Shown: in pieces, positions 1-8,003 of the stretch | How the letters are laid out: each line of letters opens with the position of its first letter | Numbering within the stretch: the first letter of the stretch is position 1 | NCBI GenBank assembly: GCA_017524615.1 | Contig: JAFXVJ010000057.1 | Span: 1 to 46,949 of the forward strand | Source: Clostridia bacterium | Lineage (GTDB): Bacteria; Bacillota; Clostridia; Christensenellales; Aristaeellaceae | Reading direction: 5' to 3' | Length of the DNA: 46,949 nt | The notes under the pieces: model-generated | Databases searched by the model: none | What the model was told of the DNA's origin: nothing | What the model saw: only the letters and a program-made list of their open reading frames with translations | Made by a program: the position numbers and the translations under genes

Positions 1-10
1 CCCCGAAGGG

Positions 11-86
11 TGGTGACCCATCGGGGACTCGAACCCCGGACACCTTGATTAAAAGTCAAGTGCTCTACCACCTGAGCTAATGGGTC
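11..86 (-). tRNA. tRNA-Lys(TTT)
   Basis: Full cloverleaf on the minus strand. The acceptor stem GACCCAT pairs with ATGGGTC, followed by discriminator A and an encoded CCA at 11-13. The anticodon stem CTTGA/TCAAG encloses loop CTTTTAA, giving anticodon TTT. The T-arm contains GGTTCGAGTCC. It is the last gene of a four-tRNA operon; a short CCC-TTCG-GGG hairpin follows and runs to the window edge. Confidence 0.97.
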
Positions 87-90
87 AGAA

Positions 91-165
91 TGGCTGGGGT
101 GGCAGGGATCGAACCTACGAATGAGGGAGTCAAAGTCCCTTGCCTTACCGCTTGGCTACACCCCA
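91..165 (-). tRNA. tRNA-Gln(TTG)
   Basis: Minus-strand cloverleaf with acceptor TGGGGTG/CACCCCA, discriminator G and encoded CCA at 91-93. The anticodon stem AGGGA/TCCCT encloses CTTTGAC, giving anticodon TTG. The U1-A72 pair is typical of tRNA-Gln. It is the third gene of the operon, four bases from tRNA-Lys. Confidence 0.97.
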
Positions 166-177
166 ATAGCGAAAAGG

Positions 178-255
178 TGGGGTGGGTGGTGGGACTCGAA
201 CCCACGACCTCCAGAGCCACAATCTGGCGCTCTAACCAACTGAACTACACCCACC
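178..255 (-). tRNA. tRNA-His(GTG)
   Basis: Minus-strand cloverleaf with acceptor GTGGGTG/CACCCAC and an encoded CCA at 178-180. The anticodon stem CCAGA/TCTGG encloses TTGTGGC, giving anticodon GTG. An extra 5' G (G-1, position 255) faces discriminator C, the hallmark of tRNA-His. It is the second gene of the operon. Confidence 0.97.
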
Positions 256-265
256 ACGAGCGGAT

Positions 266-342
<77 letters not shown>

Positions 343-403
343 ATTTGCCGCGTGCCTTCGTCGAGGCCGGTTCCAGCGGAACCATCCCTGCTGACAAGGA
401 TAG

Positions 404-432
404 ATTTTACCACAGGATCGCGGGGCTGTCAA
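404..432 (-). promoter_or_regulatory. Promoter of tRNA operon
   Basis: On the minus strand TTGACA (427-432) is followed after exactly 17 bases by TAAAAT (404-409). It lies about 60 bases upstream of tRNA-Arg, a position and strength expected for a stable-RNA operon read by the housekeeping sigma factor. Confidence 0.85.
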
Positions 433-579
433 GCCCCTGTTTTGGAAAACTTTGCGTATTCACGAAAAATTGCAAAAAACGCAAAAAGCCGCGAAAACGC
501 CCCATCAGCCCCACAGGCCGGCTTGCAGGAAAAACCGATGCGCAGGGACGCACGCAGTTTCCTCTTTTCCCGCCGTTTC

Positions 580-608
580 TTGACTTTTTCTTCCATTATC
601 CGTATAAT
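580..608 (+). promoter_or_regulatory. Promoter of DUF2804 gene
   Basis: TTGACT (580-585), a 17-base spacer and TATAAT (603-608), ending 53 bases before the start codon. The region 433-579 otherwise holds no recognisable feature. Confidence 0.8.
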
Positions 609-661
609 AACAACAAGCACAGGAAGCGCATACGGGCTGATACAAAAAAAGGAGGATGCTT

Positions 662-1693
662 ATGCAGCGCCGCATCACCCAGGAGGGGCCCCTGCACGAC
701 GGCCAGGGGCGATTGGCGGAAACGGGCTACGCCACCAGTCTGCTCCGCCAATATGACCGGCAGCGGATCCGGGCGGGAAAACTGCGCATCAAAGAATGGG
801 ATTACTACTGCATCACGTCGGATCGCTACGCCCTGGCCCTCACCATCGCCGACAACGGCTACATGGGCCTGGACAGCGTGTCCCTGCTGGATTTTGACGG
901 GCCCTGGGAACAGACCGTGTCCCCCATGTGCCTGCTGCCGCGGGGAAAACGCGGCCTGCCCGCCACCAGCGAGCGGGGAGACATCCGGGTGTCCGGCAAG
1001 GGCTACGAAATGGCTTTCCTGAACGACGGCAGGATCCGGCGGCTGTACGGCCACATGGATCATTTCCGGGATGGGCAGCCCATCCAGTTCGATGTCACCC
1101 TGTCCGCGCCGCCCCGGGATTCCATGGTGATCGTCACCCCGTTTCCCAGCAAGCCCCGGGCCTTTTACTACAACCAGAAAATCAACTGCCTCCGCGCGGA
1201 GGGCAAGGCGGAATGGGGCGGCAGGGAATACCTGTTCGCGCCGGCCCACTCCTTTGCCGTGCTGGACTGGGGCCGGGGCGTATGGACCTATGACAACACC
1301 TGGTACTGGGGCTCCGCCTCCGGCCTGGCCGACGGCGTACCCTTTGGGTTCAACATCGGCTACGGCTTCGGCGACACCTCCGCCGCCACGGAGAATATGC
1401 TGTTTTATAACGGCCAGGCGCACAAGCTGAGCCAGGTGCGGTTTGAAATCCCCATGAAAGACGGCGCGGAGGATTACCTGTCCCCCTGGCGCTTCACCAG
1501 CGACGACCACCGGTTTGAGATGGATTTTTCTCCTCTGCTGGATCGGGCGGCCAAAACGGATTTCAAGGTGCTTTGCTCCGATCAGCACCAGGTGTTCGGC
1601 CGTTTCAGCGGCACGGCGGTGCTGGATGACGGGCGGAAGATCCGCATCCGGGATCTTCTGGGCTTTGCCGAAAAGGTGCGCAACAAGTGGTGA
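662..1693 (+). CDS. DUF2804 family protein
   Basis: A 343-residue protein matching DUF2804, a family of uncharacterised proteins whose whole length forms one domain rich in Trp, Tyr and Gly (e.g. the TYDNTWYWGSASG stretch in the second half). No signal peptide or membrane segment is visible, so it is probably cytoplasmic. The ATG at 662 is preferred over the ATG at 656 because the Shine-Dalgarno AGGAGG (650-655) is then six bases away. It is transcribed alone from the promoter at 580-608; the next gene has its own promoter. DUF2804 has no established biochemical role and I do not assign one. Confidence 0.85.
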   Translation: MQRRITQEGPLHDGQGRLAETGYATSLLRQYDRQRIRAGKLRIKEWDYYCITSDRYALALTIADNGYMGLDSVSLLDFDGPWEQTVSPMCLLPRGKRGLPATSERGDIRVSGKGYEMAFLNDGRIRRLYGHMDHFRDGQPIQFDVTLSAPPRDSMVIVTPFPSKPRAFYYNQKINCLRAEGKAEWGGREYLFAPAHSFAVLDWGRGVWTYDNTWYWGSASGLADGVPFGFNIGYGFGDTSAATENMLFYNGQAHKLSQVRFEIPMKDGAEDYLSPWRFTSDDHRFEMDFSPLLDRAAKTDFKVLCSDQHQVFGRFSGTAVLDDGRKIRIRDLLGFAEKVRNKW

Positions 1694-1781
1694 AGAAACT
1701 GCCGGGGCCGGCAAAAGGCGTCATCCGCCCCCCGCTGCGCATATTTTTTGTCCTGAAAGCAGGCAGAAAGTGCGTAAGGCG

Positions 1782-1810
1782 TTGAAAACGCAGGGGAATT
1801 GTGGTATACT
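1782..1810 (+). promoter_or_regulatory. Promoter upstream of xpaC
   Basis: TTGAAA (1782-1787), 17 bases, TATACT (1805-1810). A second, weaker candidate with the same spacing lies just downstream: CTGGAC at 1877-1882 and TATACT at 1900-1905. Either could drive the XpaC-TelA-TPM run. Confidence 0.65.
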
Positions 1811-1934
1811 GCATGAGTGGAAAAACGCCGTTTTGCTGTTTTGAAGCAAACGGATAGCCGGTTTGGGCGAAAATGTCTGGACCGGCGCCTGCGATGCGGT
1901 ATACTGAACGCGCATTGCAATGAAAGGGGGACAA

Positions 1935-2612
1935 ATGATGCAGCAAAACAAAAAGAAAAAAATCAGTCCCTACGCCGCGTCCTTTCTGGCCATGGGCGTG
2001 GTGGTGGTGCTGTATATGCTGATTTTCGGTTTGACCCATCTGTCGGATTATCTCATCGCCGCCGGCGTGATGATCCTGGTGGGGCGGATCGCCTATATCA
2101 TGGCCCAGGGGCTGGACGTGAGCAAAACCGCGCCGGTGCAGCAGGTGATCCCCAAAACGGGCGACGCGGCCGTGGACAGCCTGGTGGAAAAGGGACAGGA
2201 AATGCTTTCCAAAATCCGTCAGGAAAACGATCTGATCCCCGACGCTGAACTGACCGGCCAGATGGATCAGTTGGAGGATGTGGCCAACCGCATCTTCCAC
2301 ACCGTGGCGGAGCAGCCGGGCAAAGCCCCGCAAATCCGCCGCTTCATGGATTATTACCTGCCCACCACCCTGAAAATGCTGGCCGGATACCGGAAAATGG
2401 AGGAGCGGCAGGTGGCCGGCGAAAGCGCCCAGGCCACCCGTGCCCAGATCCGGGACGCCATGAGCGTGGTGCTCAAGGCGTTTGACAAGCAATTGTCCGC
2501 CCTGTATCAGGATGATATGCTGGATCTGTCCACCGATATCGACGTGATGGAGGCCATGCTGAAGCAGGATGGCCTGGTGGACAGCGGTATCAAGGACCAG
2601 GACAGGGCCTGA
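1935..2612 (+). CDS. xpaC: XpaC-like membrane protein
   Basis: 225 residues. Basic N-terminus (QQNKKKKI), then two close hydrophobic segments at about residues 12-32 and 40-55, then a soluble helical C-terminal region. This is the layout of the XpaC family (annotated in databases as 5-bromo-4-chloroindolyl phosphate hydrolysis proteins), which is nearly always next to telA, as here. The molecular role is not established; the family is linked to membrane stress and toxic-anion resistance modules. Start at 1935 (or the adjacent ATG at 1938) because the Shine-Dalgarno AAAGGGGG at 1923-1930 sits just upstream; an in-frame ATG at 1920 overlaps that site and is rejected. TelA follows after 58 bases. 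Confidence 0.82.
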   Translation: MMQQNKKKKISPYAASFLAMGVVVVLYMLIFGLTHLSDYLIAAGVMILVGRIAYIMAQGLDVSKTAPVQQVIPKTGDAAVDSLVEKGQEMLSKIRQENDLIPDAELTGQMDQLEDVANRIFHTVAEQPGKAPQIRRFMDYYLPTTLKMLAGYRKMEERQVAGESAQATRAQIRDAMSVVLKAFDKQLSALYQDDMLDLSTDIDVMEAMLKQDGLVDSGIKDQDRA

Positions 2613-2670
2613 CGGAAGAACCCATGGATGTTTGTTCATAGAGAATGCGTATTGAAAGGAGATCATCCCC

Positions 2671-3870
2671 ATGTCTGAAAGCAATGCCGCCCAGCAAGCC
2701 GCGGAAAACCAGGTGCATTCCGCTCCCATCCTCACCCTGCATTCCTCCGAAGCGGAGGATCGCCAGACATTAGAAAAAGCGGTGGAAATGCTCAACGAAC
2801 TGAAGGTGCCCGCCGCTCCCGACGCCAAGGAGGCCGTGGAGGCGCTGGATTCCTCCCTGACCGACGAGGAAAAGGTGCAGGTGGCCGCCTTCGCCAAGAC
2901 CATTGACCTGACCAACCCCGACCACGTGATGCTCTACGGCGCGGACGCCCAAAAGAAAATTTCTTCCTTCGCCGATACCGTACTGGCGGGCGTGCGCACG
3001 GATGAAACCGGCGACGTGGGCGATATGCTGGCCAGCCTGATCACGGAGCTCAAGGGCTTCAACGCCGCCGGGGAAAGGCCCAAGGGCATCCGGGGCCTGT
3101 TCTTCCGGGCCAAGAAGCAAATCGCCACCATCCAGGCCAAGTATGAGGATGTATCCGCCAACGTGGAGAAAATCGCCGGCAACCTGGAGGATCATCAGGT
3201 GCAGCTGCTCAAGGATGTGGCGATGTTCAACCGCCTGTATGATATGAACCTTTCCTATTTCCATGAATTGACCATGTACATCGTGGCCGGCGATCAGCGG
3301 CTGAAGGAAGTCCGGGAGACCGATCTGAAGGAACTGCAGGAAATCGCGGCCAAGAGCGGCGACGCCATGGACGCCCAGAAGGCCAACGACCTGGCCGCCC
3401 ATTGCGACCGTTTTGAAAAGAAGCTGTACGACCTGAAGCTCACCCGTCAGATTTCCATGCAGATGGCGCCCCAGATCCGTCTGCTGCAGAACAACAATTC
3501 CCTGCTGGTGGAGCGCATCCAATCCACGCTGGTGAACACCCTGCCCCTGTGGAAGAACCAGATGGTGCTGGCGCTGGGCCTGCATCACAGCCAGCAGGCC
3601 ATGAAGGCCCAGCAGGCGGTGACCAATATGACCAACGATCTGCTCAAGAAGAACGCCGAAACCCTGAAGATCGGCACCATCGAAACCGCCAAGGAATCCG
3701 AGCGCGGCATCATCGACCTGGAAACCCTGGTGTCCACCAACCAGAGCCTCATCGAAACCATCAACGAAGTATCCCGCATTCAGCAGGAAGGCCGCCAGAA
3801 GCGCGCCGAGGCCGAAAAGACCCTGGCCAACATGGAACGGGAGCTGAAAGAAAAGCTGCTGACCATGTAA
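2671..3870 (+). CDS. telA: TelA/KlaA toxic anion resistance family protein
   Basis: 399 residues, a cytoplasmic, almost all-helical protein with long amphipathic helices, matching the TelA family (PF05816) over its whole length. Typical family features seen are the central region RGLFFRAKKQIATIQAKYED, the LxxHQVQLLKDV stretch and the conserved QIRLLQNNNSLLVERIQS block followed by LPLWKNQMVLAL. It was named for tellurite resistance but usually accompanies XpaC in Firmicutes, where it is thought to act at the membrane under envelope stress. Shine-Dalgarno AAAGGAG at 2655-2661. It is the middle gene of the xpaC-telA-TPM run. Confidence 0.9.
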   Translation: MSESNAAQQAAENQVHSAPILTLHSSEAEDRQTLEKAVEMLNELKVPAAPDAKEAVEALDSSLTDEEKVQVAAFAKTIDLTNPDHVMLYGADAQKKISSFADTVLAGVRTDETGDVGDMLASLITELKGFNAAGERPKGIRGLFFRAKKQIATIQAKYEDVSANVEKIAGNLEDHQVQLLKDVAMFNRLYDMNLSYFHELTMYIVAGDQRLKEVRETDLKELQEIAAKSGDAMDAQKANDLAAHCDRFEKKLYDLKLTRQISMQMAPQIRLLQNNNSLLVERIQSTLVNTLPLWKNQMVLALGLHHSQQAMKAQQAVTNMTNDLLKKNAETLKIGTIETAKESERGIIDLETLVSTNQSLIETINEVSRIQQEGRQKRAEAEKTLANMERELKEKLLTM

Positions 3871-3957
3871 CCGCGGGCGCGGAGAAAAATCCGCCGGGGC
3901 GGCCCGCCCATCGGGTCCGCCCGGCCGCTTGCCTTCCGATTGGATCGGAAAGGCGCT

Positions 3958-3995
3958 GGGGGAACCCCTCCTGCCTGGTCAGGGTGGGTTCCCCC
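3958..3995 (+). terminator. Inverted repeat, possible attenuator
   Basis: A perfect 10-bp inverted repeat, GGGGGAACCC (3958-3967) and GGGTTCCCCC (3986-3995), lies between telA and the LemA/TPM gene. Only a weak T run (GCTATTTT) follows, so partial termination or an mRNA stabilising hairpin are both possible. Confidence 0.45.
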
Positions 3996-4023
3996 GCTAT
4001 TTTCCAAGTACAAGGAGGAAGCC

Positions 4024-5352
4024 ATGAAACTGCGTACAGGAACAGCGTTCGTGCTCATGATCTGCCTGATTGTGTTCAGCGTAGGCTTCGGCGCCTATCG
4101 GGGCTGGAGCCGGGAACGGGCGGAGGTGGAAAAGGCCTATGACGGCCTGAATGAATTGGTGAGCAGCTCCAATTCCCGCTTGGAGGATATGCTCTCCCGC
4201 CGCGTCGAGGCGGCCAACAGCCTGCTCACCGTGGCCCGCCGGCACCTGCCCGACACGGACGAGGCCATTCGCGCCCTGACAGAGGATCGGGACACCCTGG
4301 CCAATCAATCCTCCCTGGCGGAAAAAGCGGAGGCCAACCGCAGGTTCGCCCAGCACGCCGAGGCGCTGTTGGCCCTGCTGGCGCAGCAGCCCTCCGTGCA
4401 GCAGAATGCCCGGGATCTGGCCTACGTGGCCCAGCCCGGCTACCTGCGCACCGTGCTGCAAAACAGCGAGGCGCAGGCCAGTGAGGATCAGTTCACCCAG
4501 GCCGTTCAGTCCTTCAGCGACGCCGTGGCCCAGTACAATCTGGCGGCAGACGATTACAACCGCGAATTGAACGGCTCCTTCAGCGGCTGGGTGGCCCGGC
4601 TGCTGGGCGTGAAGGCCATCGACCGCTTTTCCGACGCCACGCAGATCAGCTTCTCCGTATCCCCCGCGCTGCGCATTCCCCCGCGTCCCCAGGGCGCCGT
4701 GGCGGACATGACGCTGATGAGCGTGCTGGATGAGCAAACCGTAACGGATCTGGAAACCCTGTCCCAGCGGCTGGAGCAGGCCACGGGCGGCCGGCTGTAC
4801 GTGCTGGCGGTGGATTTCCTCAACAAAGCCAGTCCCGAGGATTATGCCCGGGCGACGTTTGAGCAGTGGGGCCTGAAAAGCCGCGACGCGCTGCTGGTCA
4901 TGGCGGTGGGCGATCACAGCCGCGTGATCACCGGCGGCAGCGACGCCCTGAAGGTGCTGGATCAGATCACCCTGGATCGGCTCTTCGGCCGGTATTTTGA
5001 TCCCCTGTATCAGAATCTGGAATACAGCCGCGCCGCGGCCACCCTGGCCCAGGCGGCGGCGCAGGAGCTGGCCAAACCGAAAACGCTGGATGTGTCCGGC
5101 CTCTTTGGTTCCTTCGCCGAAGCGGATCTGACCGAAAAAGAGCCGGAAAAGGAGCCTGGCCAGTCCGCGCAGAAGCCCGCCGAGGAGGGCGGCGCCAGCC
5201 TGACCCACATCCTCAATACCATGCTGAACAATGTGCAGCAGCTGAACGAAAGCAAGGCTTCCGCCCGTCGCTTCAATTGGCGTGGCGTGCTGATCTGGGG
5301 CCTGGTGATCTACTTCATTTTCTTCCGCAAGAAGAGCCGGAAGCGGAGGTAA
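4024..5352 (+). CDS. LemA-like/TPM domain membrane protein
   Basis: 442 residues. An N-terminal signal anchor (5-27) is followed by a LemA-like helical region (about 28-205: EVEKAYDGLNELV, MLSRRVEAANSLL, then a QYNLAADDYNREL helix as in LemA), a TPM domain (about 235-350: LETLSQRLEQATGGRLYVLAV, then DALLVMAVGDHSRVITGG and FDPLYQNLEYSRAA), a low-complexity Glu/Pro/Lys linker, and a second membrane segment (418-436) with a basic RKKSRKRR tail. Both domains would be outside the membrane between the two anchors. LemA and TPM proteins are usually separate neighbours; here they are one chain. It follows XpaC and TelA, suggesting a membrane maintenance role. Start at 4024 fits AAGGAGG at 4012-4018. 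It ends next to the phosphodiesterase gene. Confidence 0.8.
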   Translation: MKLRTGTAFVLMICLIVFSVGFGAYRGWSRERAEVEKAYDGLNELVSSSNSRLEDMLSRRVEAANSLLTVARRHLPDTDEAIRALTEDRDTLANQSSLAEKAEANRRFAQHAEALLALLAQQPSVQQNARDLAYVAQPGYLRTVLQNSEAQASEDQFTQAVQSFSDAVAQYNLAADDYNRELNGSFSGWVARLLGVKAIDRFSDATQISFSVSPALRIPPRPQGAVADMTLMSVLDEQTVTDLETLSQRLEQATGGRLYVLAVDFLNKASPEDYARATFEQWGLKSRDALLVMAVGDHSRVITGGSDALKVLDQITLDRLFGRYFDPLYQNLEYSRAAATLAQAAAQELAKPKTLDVSGLFGSFAEADLTEKEPEKEPGQSAQKPAEEGGASLTHILNTMLNNVQQLNESKASARRFNWRGVLIWGLVIYFIFFRKKSRKRR

Positions 5353-5356
5353 CGCT

Positions 5357-6544
5357 GTGCGGCTGTGCATGATTTCCCTGGACGCCGTGGCCCAGCCGGA
5401 CGCGCCGCGGCTGCTGGCGCTGCCGGCGCTGGGCGCTTTGCGGGATCGGGGGGTATTCTGCGATCAGGTGAAAACGGTGTATCCCACCCTCACCTATCCC
5501 ATCCATGCTTCCCTCCTCACCGGCTGCTATCCCGCCGTTCACGGCATCGGCCACAACCAGCCCTTCCAGCCCGATACGGATCCCGCCATGCGCACATGGT
5601 ACTGGTCCGCGAGGGATATCCGGGTGAAAACGCTGCATCAGGCCGCCCGGGAAAAGGGCATGGACGTGGCCTCCATCCTGTGGCCGGCATCGGGCAAAAA
5701 CCGGGCCGTGCGCCGGAATTTTCCCGAAGTGCTGCCCCTGCCCGGGGAAAACGCGGTGTTCAAAATGCTGCGCTACGCCTCTCCCCTGTGGATCCTGCGG
5801 ATGGAGGCGCTGTATGGCAAACAGCGGAAATCCGTCCATCAGCCTGATCTGGACGATTATGCCGCCCTGCTGTGCGAAAAGCTCTACGCCTCGCGCCGCC
5901 CGCCCCACGTGCTCACCGTGCACCTGGTGGACTGTGACGCTATGCGGCACCAATACGGCACGGACAGCCCCCAGGCGCATGCCGCCATGGAACGGCTGGA
6001 CGCCCGGGTGGGCCGGATCGTGGAAGCGGTGCGCCGGGCGGGACTGATGGAGGAAACCCTGTTCTGCGTGGTCAGCGATCACGGCCAGCAGGACGCGCCC
6101 CGCGGCGTGCCGCTGGATCGGCTGCTGAGGGAAGCCTGCGGGGCCCGGGCCCAATCCCTGGGCATGGGCGCCTATATTTTCGGAGAGGATCTCACCGCCG
6201 CCTGGCGTGCCCTGACGCAAAACAAGCAGGAGTGGGGCATCAGCCGCATCCTGGGGGCGGAGGAAATCCGCGCCTTGCGGGGGCCGGATCATGTGCGCCT
6301 GGCGGTGGACGCTATGCCGGGCTGCTGCTTTATCGACAAGCCGGGAGAAACCCGGGGGGAGCATGGCTTTTCCCTGGACTGCCCGCAGGCCCGCACCCTC
6401 CTGTGGCTGGCGGGGCCCGGGATCCGGCAGAATGAAACGCTGGCGGAAGCCGATCTGGTGGATATCGCGCCCACCCTGGCCCGGGCCTTGGGGCTCTCGC
6501 TTCCCCAGGCGGAAGGCCAAGCGATCATGCAGGCGTTTGAATGA
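5357..6544 (+). CDS. Type I phosphodiesterase/nucleotide pyrophosphatase family protein
   Basis: 395 residues in the alkaline-phosphatase superfamily, phosphodiesterase branch (PF01663). The N-terminus has the metal-binding Asp in MISLDAV, and the nucleophile Thr lies in YPTLTYPIHASLLTG, the usual TxP-x-HxS-x-TG block. Later metal ligands are seen in HLVDCDAMRH (Asp and His), VVSDHGQQ (Asp-His) and EHGFSLD (His). No signal peptide, so it is probably cytoplasmic; the substrate (a phosphodiester or pyrophosphate) cannot be read from the sequence. It starts with GTG at 5357, six bases after GGAGGT, and only four bases after the stop of the LemA/TPM gene, so the two are cotranscribed. An MBL-fold hydrolase follows within 20 bases. 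Confidence 0.88.
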   Translation: MRLCMISLDAVAQPDAPRLLALPALGALRDRGVFCDQVKTVYPTLTYPIHASLLTGCYPAVHGIGHNQPFQPDTDPAMRTWYWSARDIRVKTLHQAAREKGMDVASILWPASGKNRAVRRNFPEVLPLPGENAVFKMLRYASPLWILRMEALYGKQRKSVHQPDLDDYAALLCEKLYASRRPPHVLTVHLVDCDAMRHQYGTDSPQAHAAMERLDARVGRIVEAVRRAGLMEETLFCVVSDHGQQDAPRGVPLDRLLREACGARAQSLGMGAYIFGEDLTAAWRALTQNKQEWGISRILGAEEIRALRGPDHVRLAVDAMPGCCFIDKPGETRGEHGFSLDCPQARTLLWLAGPGIRQNETLAEADLVDIAPTLARALGLSLPQAEGQAIMQAFE

Positions 6545-6563
6545 CACGATGAAGGAGGAAACC

Positions 6564-7418
6564 ATGGCCAATCAGGCGACGGTGACCTATTATCACCATT
6601 CCGGGTTTTCCGTGGCAGTGGAGGATACCCTGCTGATTTTTGATTACTGGCGGGGGGAGGACGGCGCGCTGCCGGAAAGCTGCCAAATCCGGGTCCACGA
6701 TTTCGACGGATTCAAGCAGGTGCTGGTGTTCGTCTCCCACGATCACGAGGATCATTTCGATGAGATCATCTATACCTGGAAATTTGACGCGCCGGTGACC
6801 TACATCGTATCCGACGACCTGCCCATCGGCAAACGGGGCAAACGGGTGAAGCCCGGGGACGAAATGGAGATCGGCGGGGCGGATATCCGTGTGTTTTCTT
6901 CGACAGACAAAGGCGTGTCCTTCTATGTCACCGTGCACGGCCTGCATGTGTTCCACGCCGGAGACCTGAACCTGTGGCACTGGCGGGAGGAAAGCACCCT
7001 GCGGGAAATCGCCCAAGCGGAAAAGGATTTCTATGCCGCCATGGCGCCCATCGAGCATCTGCCGGTGGATATTGCCATGTTCCCGGTGGATCCGCGCATG
7101 GGCGGGCTGTACGACGCCGGGGCCAATTATTTCGTCATGGCGGTCAAGCCCCGGCTGTTCATCCCCATGCATTGGCAGGGCCGCCCGGAGGTGGCCACCA
7201 GCTATGCCCGGAAGGGGCGCACCAAATACACCGAGGTGCTGGCCCTTACCAAGCCCCGGGAACGGGCGGAGCTGAGCTTCGAGGAGCATGAATTGCACAT
7301 CCACGTGTTCACCGCGCCCCGGGATCCTTTGGCCGGCCAGCCCGGCCCTCAGGTGCAGTTGGATGTCTATACCCCCGGCGATCCCTTCTCCGATACCGAT
7401 CTGCCGGTAAAAATGTGA
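6564..7418 (+). CDS. MBL-fold metallo-hydrolase (UlaG-like)
   Basis: 284 residues. The N-terminus YYHHSGFSVAVEDTLLIFDY is the typical opening of MBL-fold hydrolases of the UlaG/YcbP type. The metal motif H-x-H-x-D-H is at residues 59-64 (SHDHEDH), and further ligands are probably in HVFHAGDLN (His, Asp) and PMHWQG (His). Members act on varied substrates (lactones, phosphoesters) and the substrate here is unknown. Start at 6564 with AAGGAGG five bases upstream; it follows the phosphodiesterase gene by 19 bases, and is the last gene before the terminator at 7504-7541. Confidence 0.88.
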   Translation: MANQATVTYYHHSGFSVAVEDTLLIFDYWRGEDGALPESCQIRVHDFDGFKQVLVFVSHDHEDHFDEIIYTWKFDAPVTYIVSDDLPIGKRGKRVKPGDEMEIGGADIRVFSSTDKGVSFYVTVHGLHVFHAGDLNLWHWREESTLREIAQAEKDFYAAMAPIEHLPVDIAMFPVDPRMGGLYDAGANYFVMAVKPRLFIPMHWQGRPEVATSYARKGRTKYTEVLALTKPRERAELSFEEHELHIHVFTAPRDPLAGQPGPQVQLDVYTPGDPFSDTDLPVKM

Positions 7419-7445
7419 CCCGACGGGATCCTGTGTGGATTTATA

Positions 7446-7504
7446 ATAATTTCAGACACAAAAAATAATTACAGACGCAAACAAATAATGATTGACACAA
7501 AATG
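7446..7504 (+). repeat. Three degenerate 20-bp tandem repeats
   Basis: Three head-to-tail units of 19-20 bases begin at 7446, 7465 and 7485. They share the pattern ATAATNNNAGACRCAAANAA, with the third unit reading TTGACACAAA. The repeat is AT-rich in a GC-rich setting, between the MBL gene and its terminator. Confidence 0.5.
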
Positions 7505-7541
7505 CAATCCACGTTGCAAGAAGCAAGTGGATTGCTTTTTT
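7504..7541 (+). terminator. Rho-independent terminator
   Basis: Perfect 9-bp stem GCAATCCAC (7504-7512)/GTGGATTGC (7527-7535) followed by TTTTTTG. It ends the operon that closes with the MBL-fold gene. Confidence 0.85.
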
Positions 7542-7562
7542 GTTTGGAAAGGAAGGGGCTTC

Positions 7563-7746
7563 ATGGCCGGGAAGGCCCAGAAAATGACCGATGAAAAAAC
7601 AGCAAAGATGCTTCCGGAAGGACGCGGCCAAGGCGAAGGTGCAGCGTATCGTCCCTTTTTGCAAATTGGCGATTTTTCCAATCTGGGGCGCGGTCATCGG
7701 ATACAGGACCATAGAACAGGTCGTGTGCACCATCTTTTTTCTGACT
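7563..7746 (+). pseudogene. GPH sugar transporter, N-terminal fragment (frameshifted)
   Basis: This is the 5' end of a glycoside-pentoside-hexuronide family transporter gene. An ATG at 7563 follows a GGAAAGGAAGG site and encodes MAGKAQKMTDEKTAKML. Removing one T from CTTCCGG at 7611-7617 restores RKDAAKAKVQRIVPF and a first membrane segment ending in IEQVVCTIFFLT, which reads in another frame at present. Homology stops near 7746, where the antisense GH3 piece begins; the rest of the transporter resumes at about 8004 in the original frame. About 30 residues between the two halves are missing. The transporter role comes from the C-terminal part; the N-terminal assignment is inference from frame and context. 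Confidence 0.6.
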
Positions 7747-7761
7747 TGGAAGCCAACTAGC

Positions 7762-7998
7762 GGTCACGCCGGTAAAGCCCCATTCTTCGCGGAGCACCCC
7801 GTTGAGCAGCGCGCCGCACGCGCCGGCCCACTGATTTCCGATGTAGTTATAGCTGGTCATCACGGAGTGTGTGCCGCCCTGCTTGACCGCCATATCAAAG
7901 GGCCTCAGGTAGATTTCACGAATGGCCTGTTCGTTGCTCCAGGTCAGCAGCATGCCGGTGCGCCAGGTCTCCTGATCGTTTAGGGCAAAATGCTTGAT
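7762..7998 (-). pseudogene. GH3 beta-glucosidase internal fragment
   Basis: Read on the minus strand this gives about 79 residues of a glycoside hydrolase family 3 protein: IKHFALNDQET, then TWSNEQAIREIYLRPFDMAVKQ, VMTSYNYIGNQWAGA and LLNGVLREEWGFTGV. These match the KHF, REIYLxPFE, MTSYN and LRxEWGFxG motifs of the GH3 N-terminal barrel. The fragment has neither start nor end of the gene, and the catalytic Asp that follows GFxG (in a T/SDW motif) is lost at the left junction. It sits antisense inside a transporter gene and cannot be functional. Confidence 0.8.
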
Positions 7999-8003
7999 TC
8001 TTC

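Noticed and set aside
7446-7504. CRISPR array
   Set aside because: The units are directly adjacent, degenerate and without unique spacers. No cas-like gene was seen anywhere in the window.
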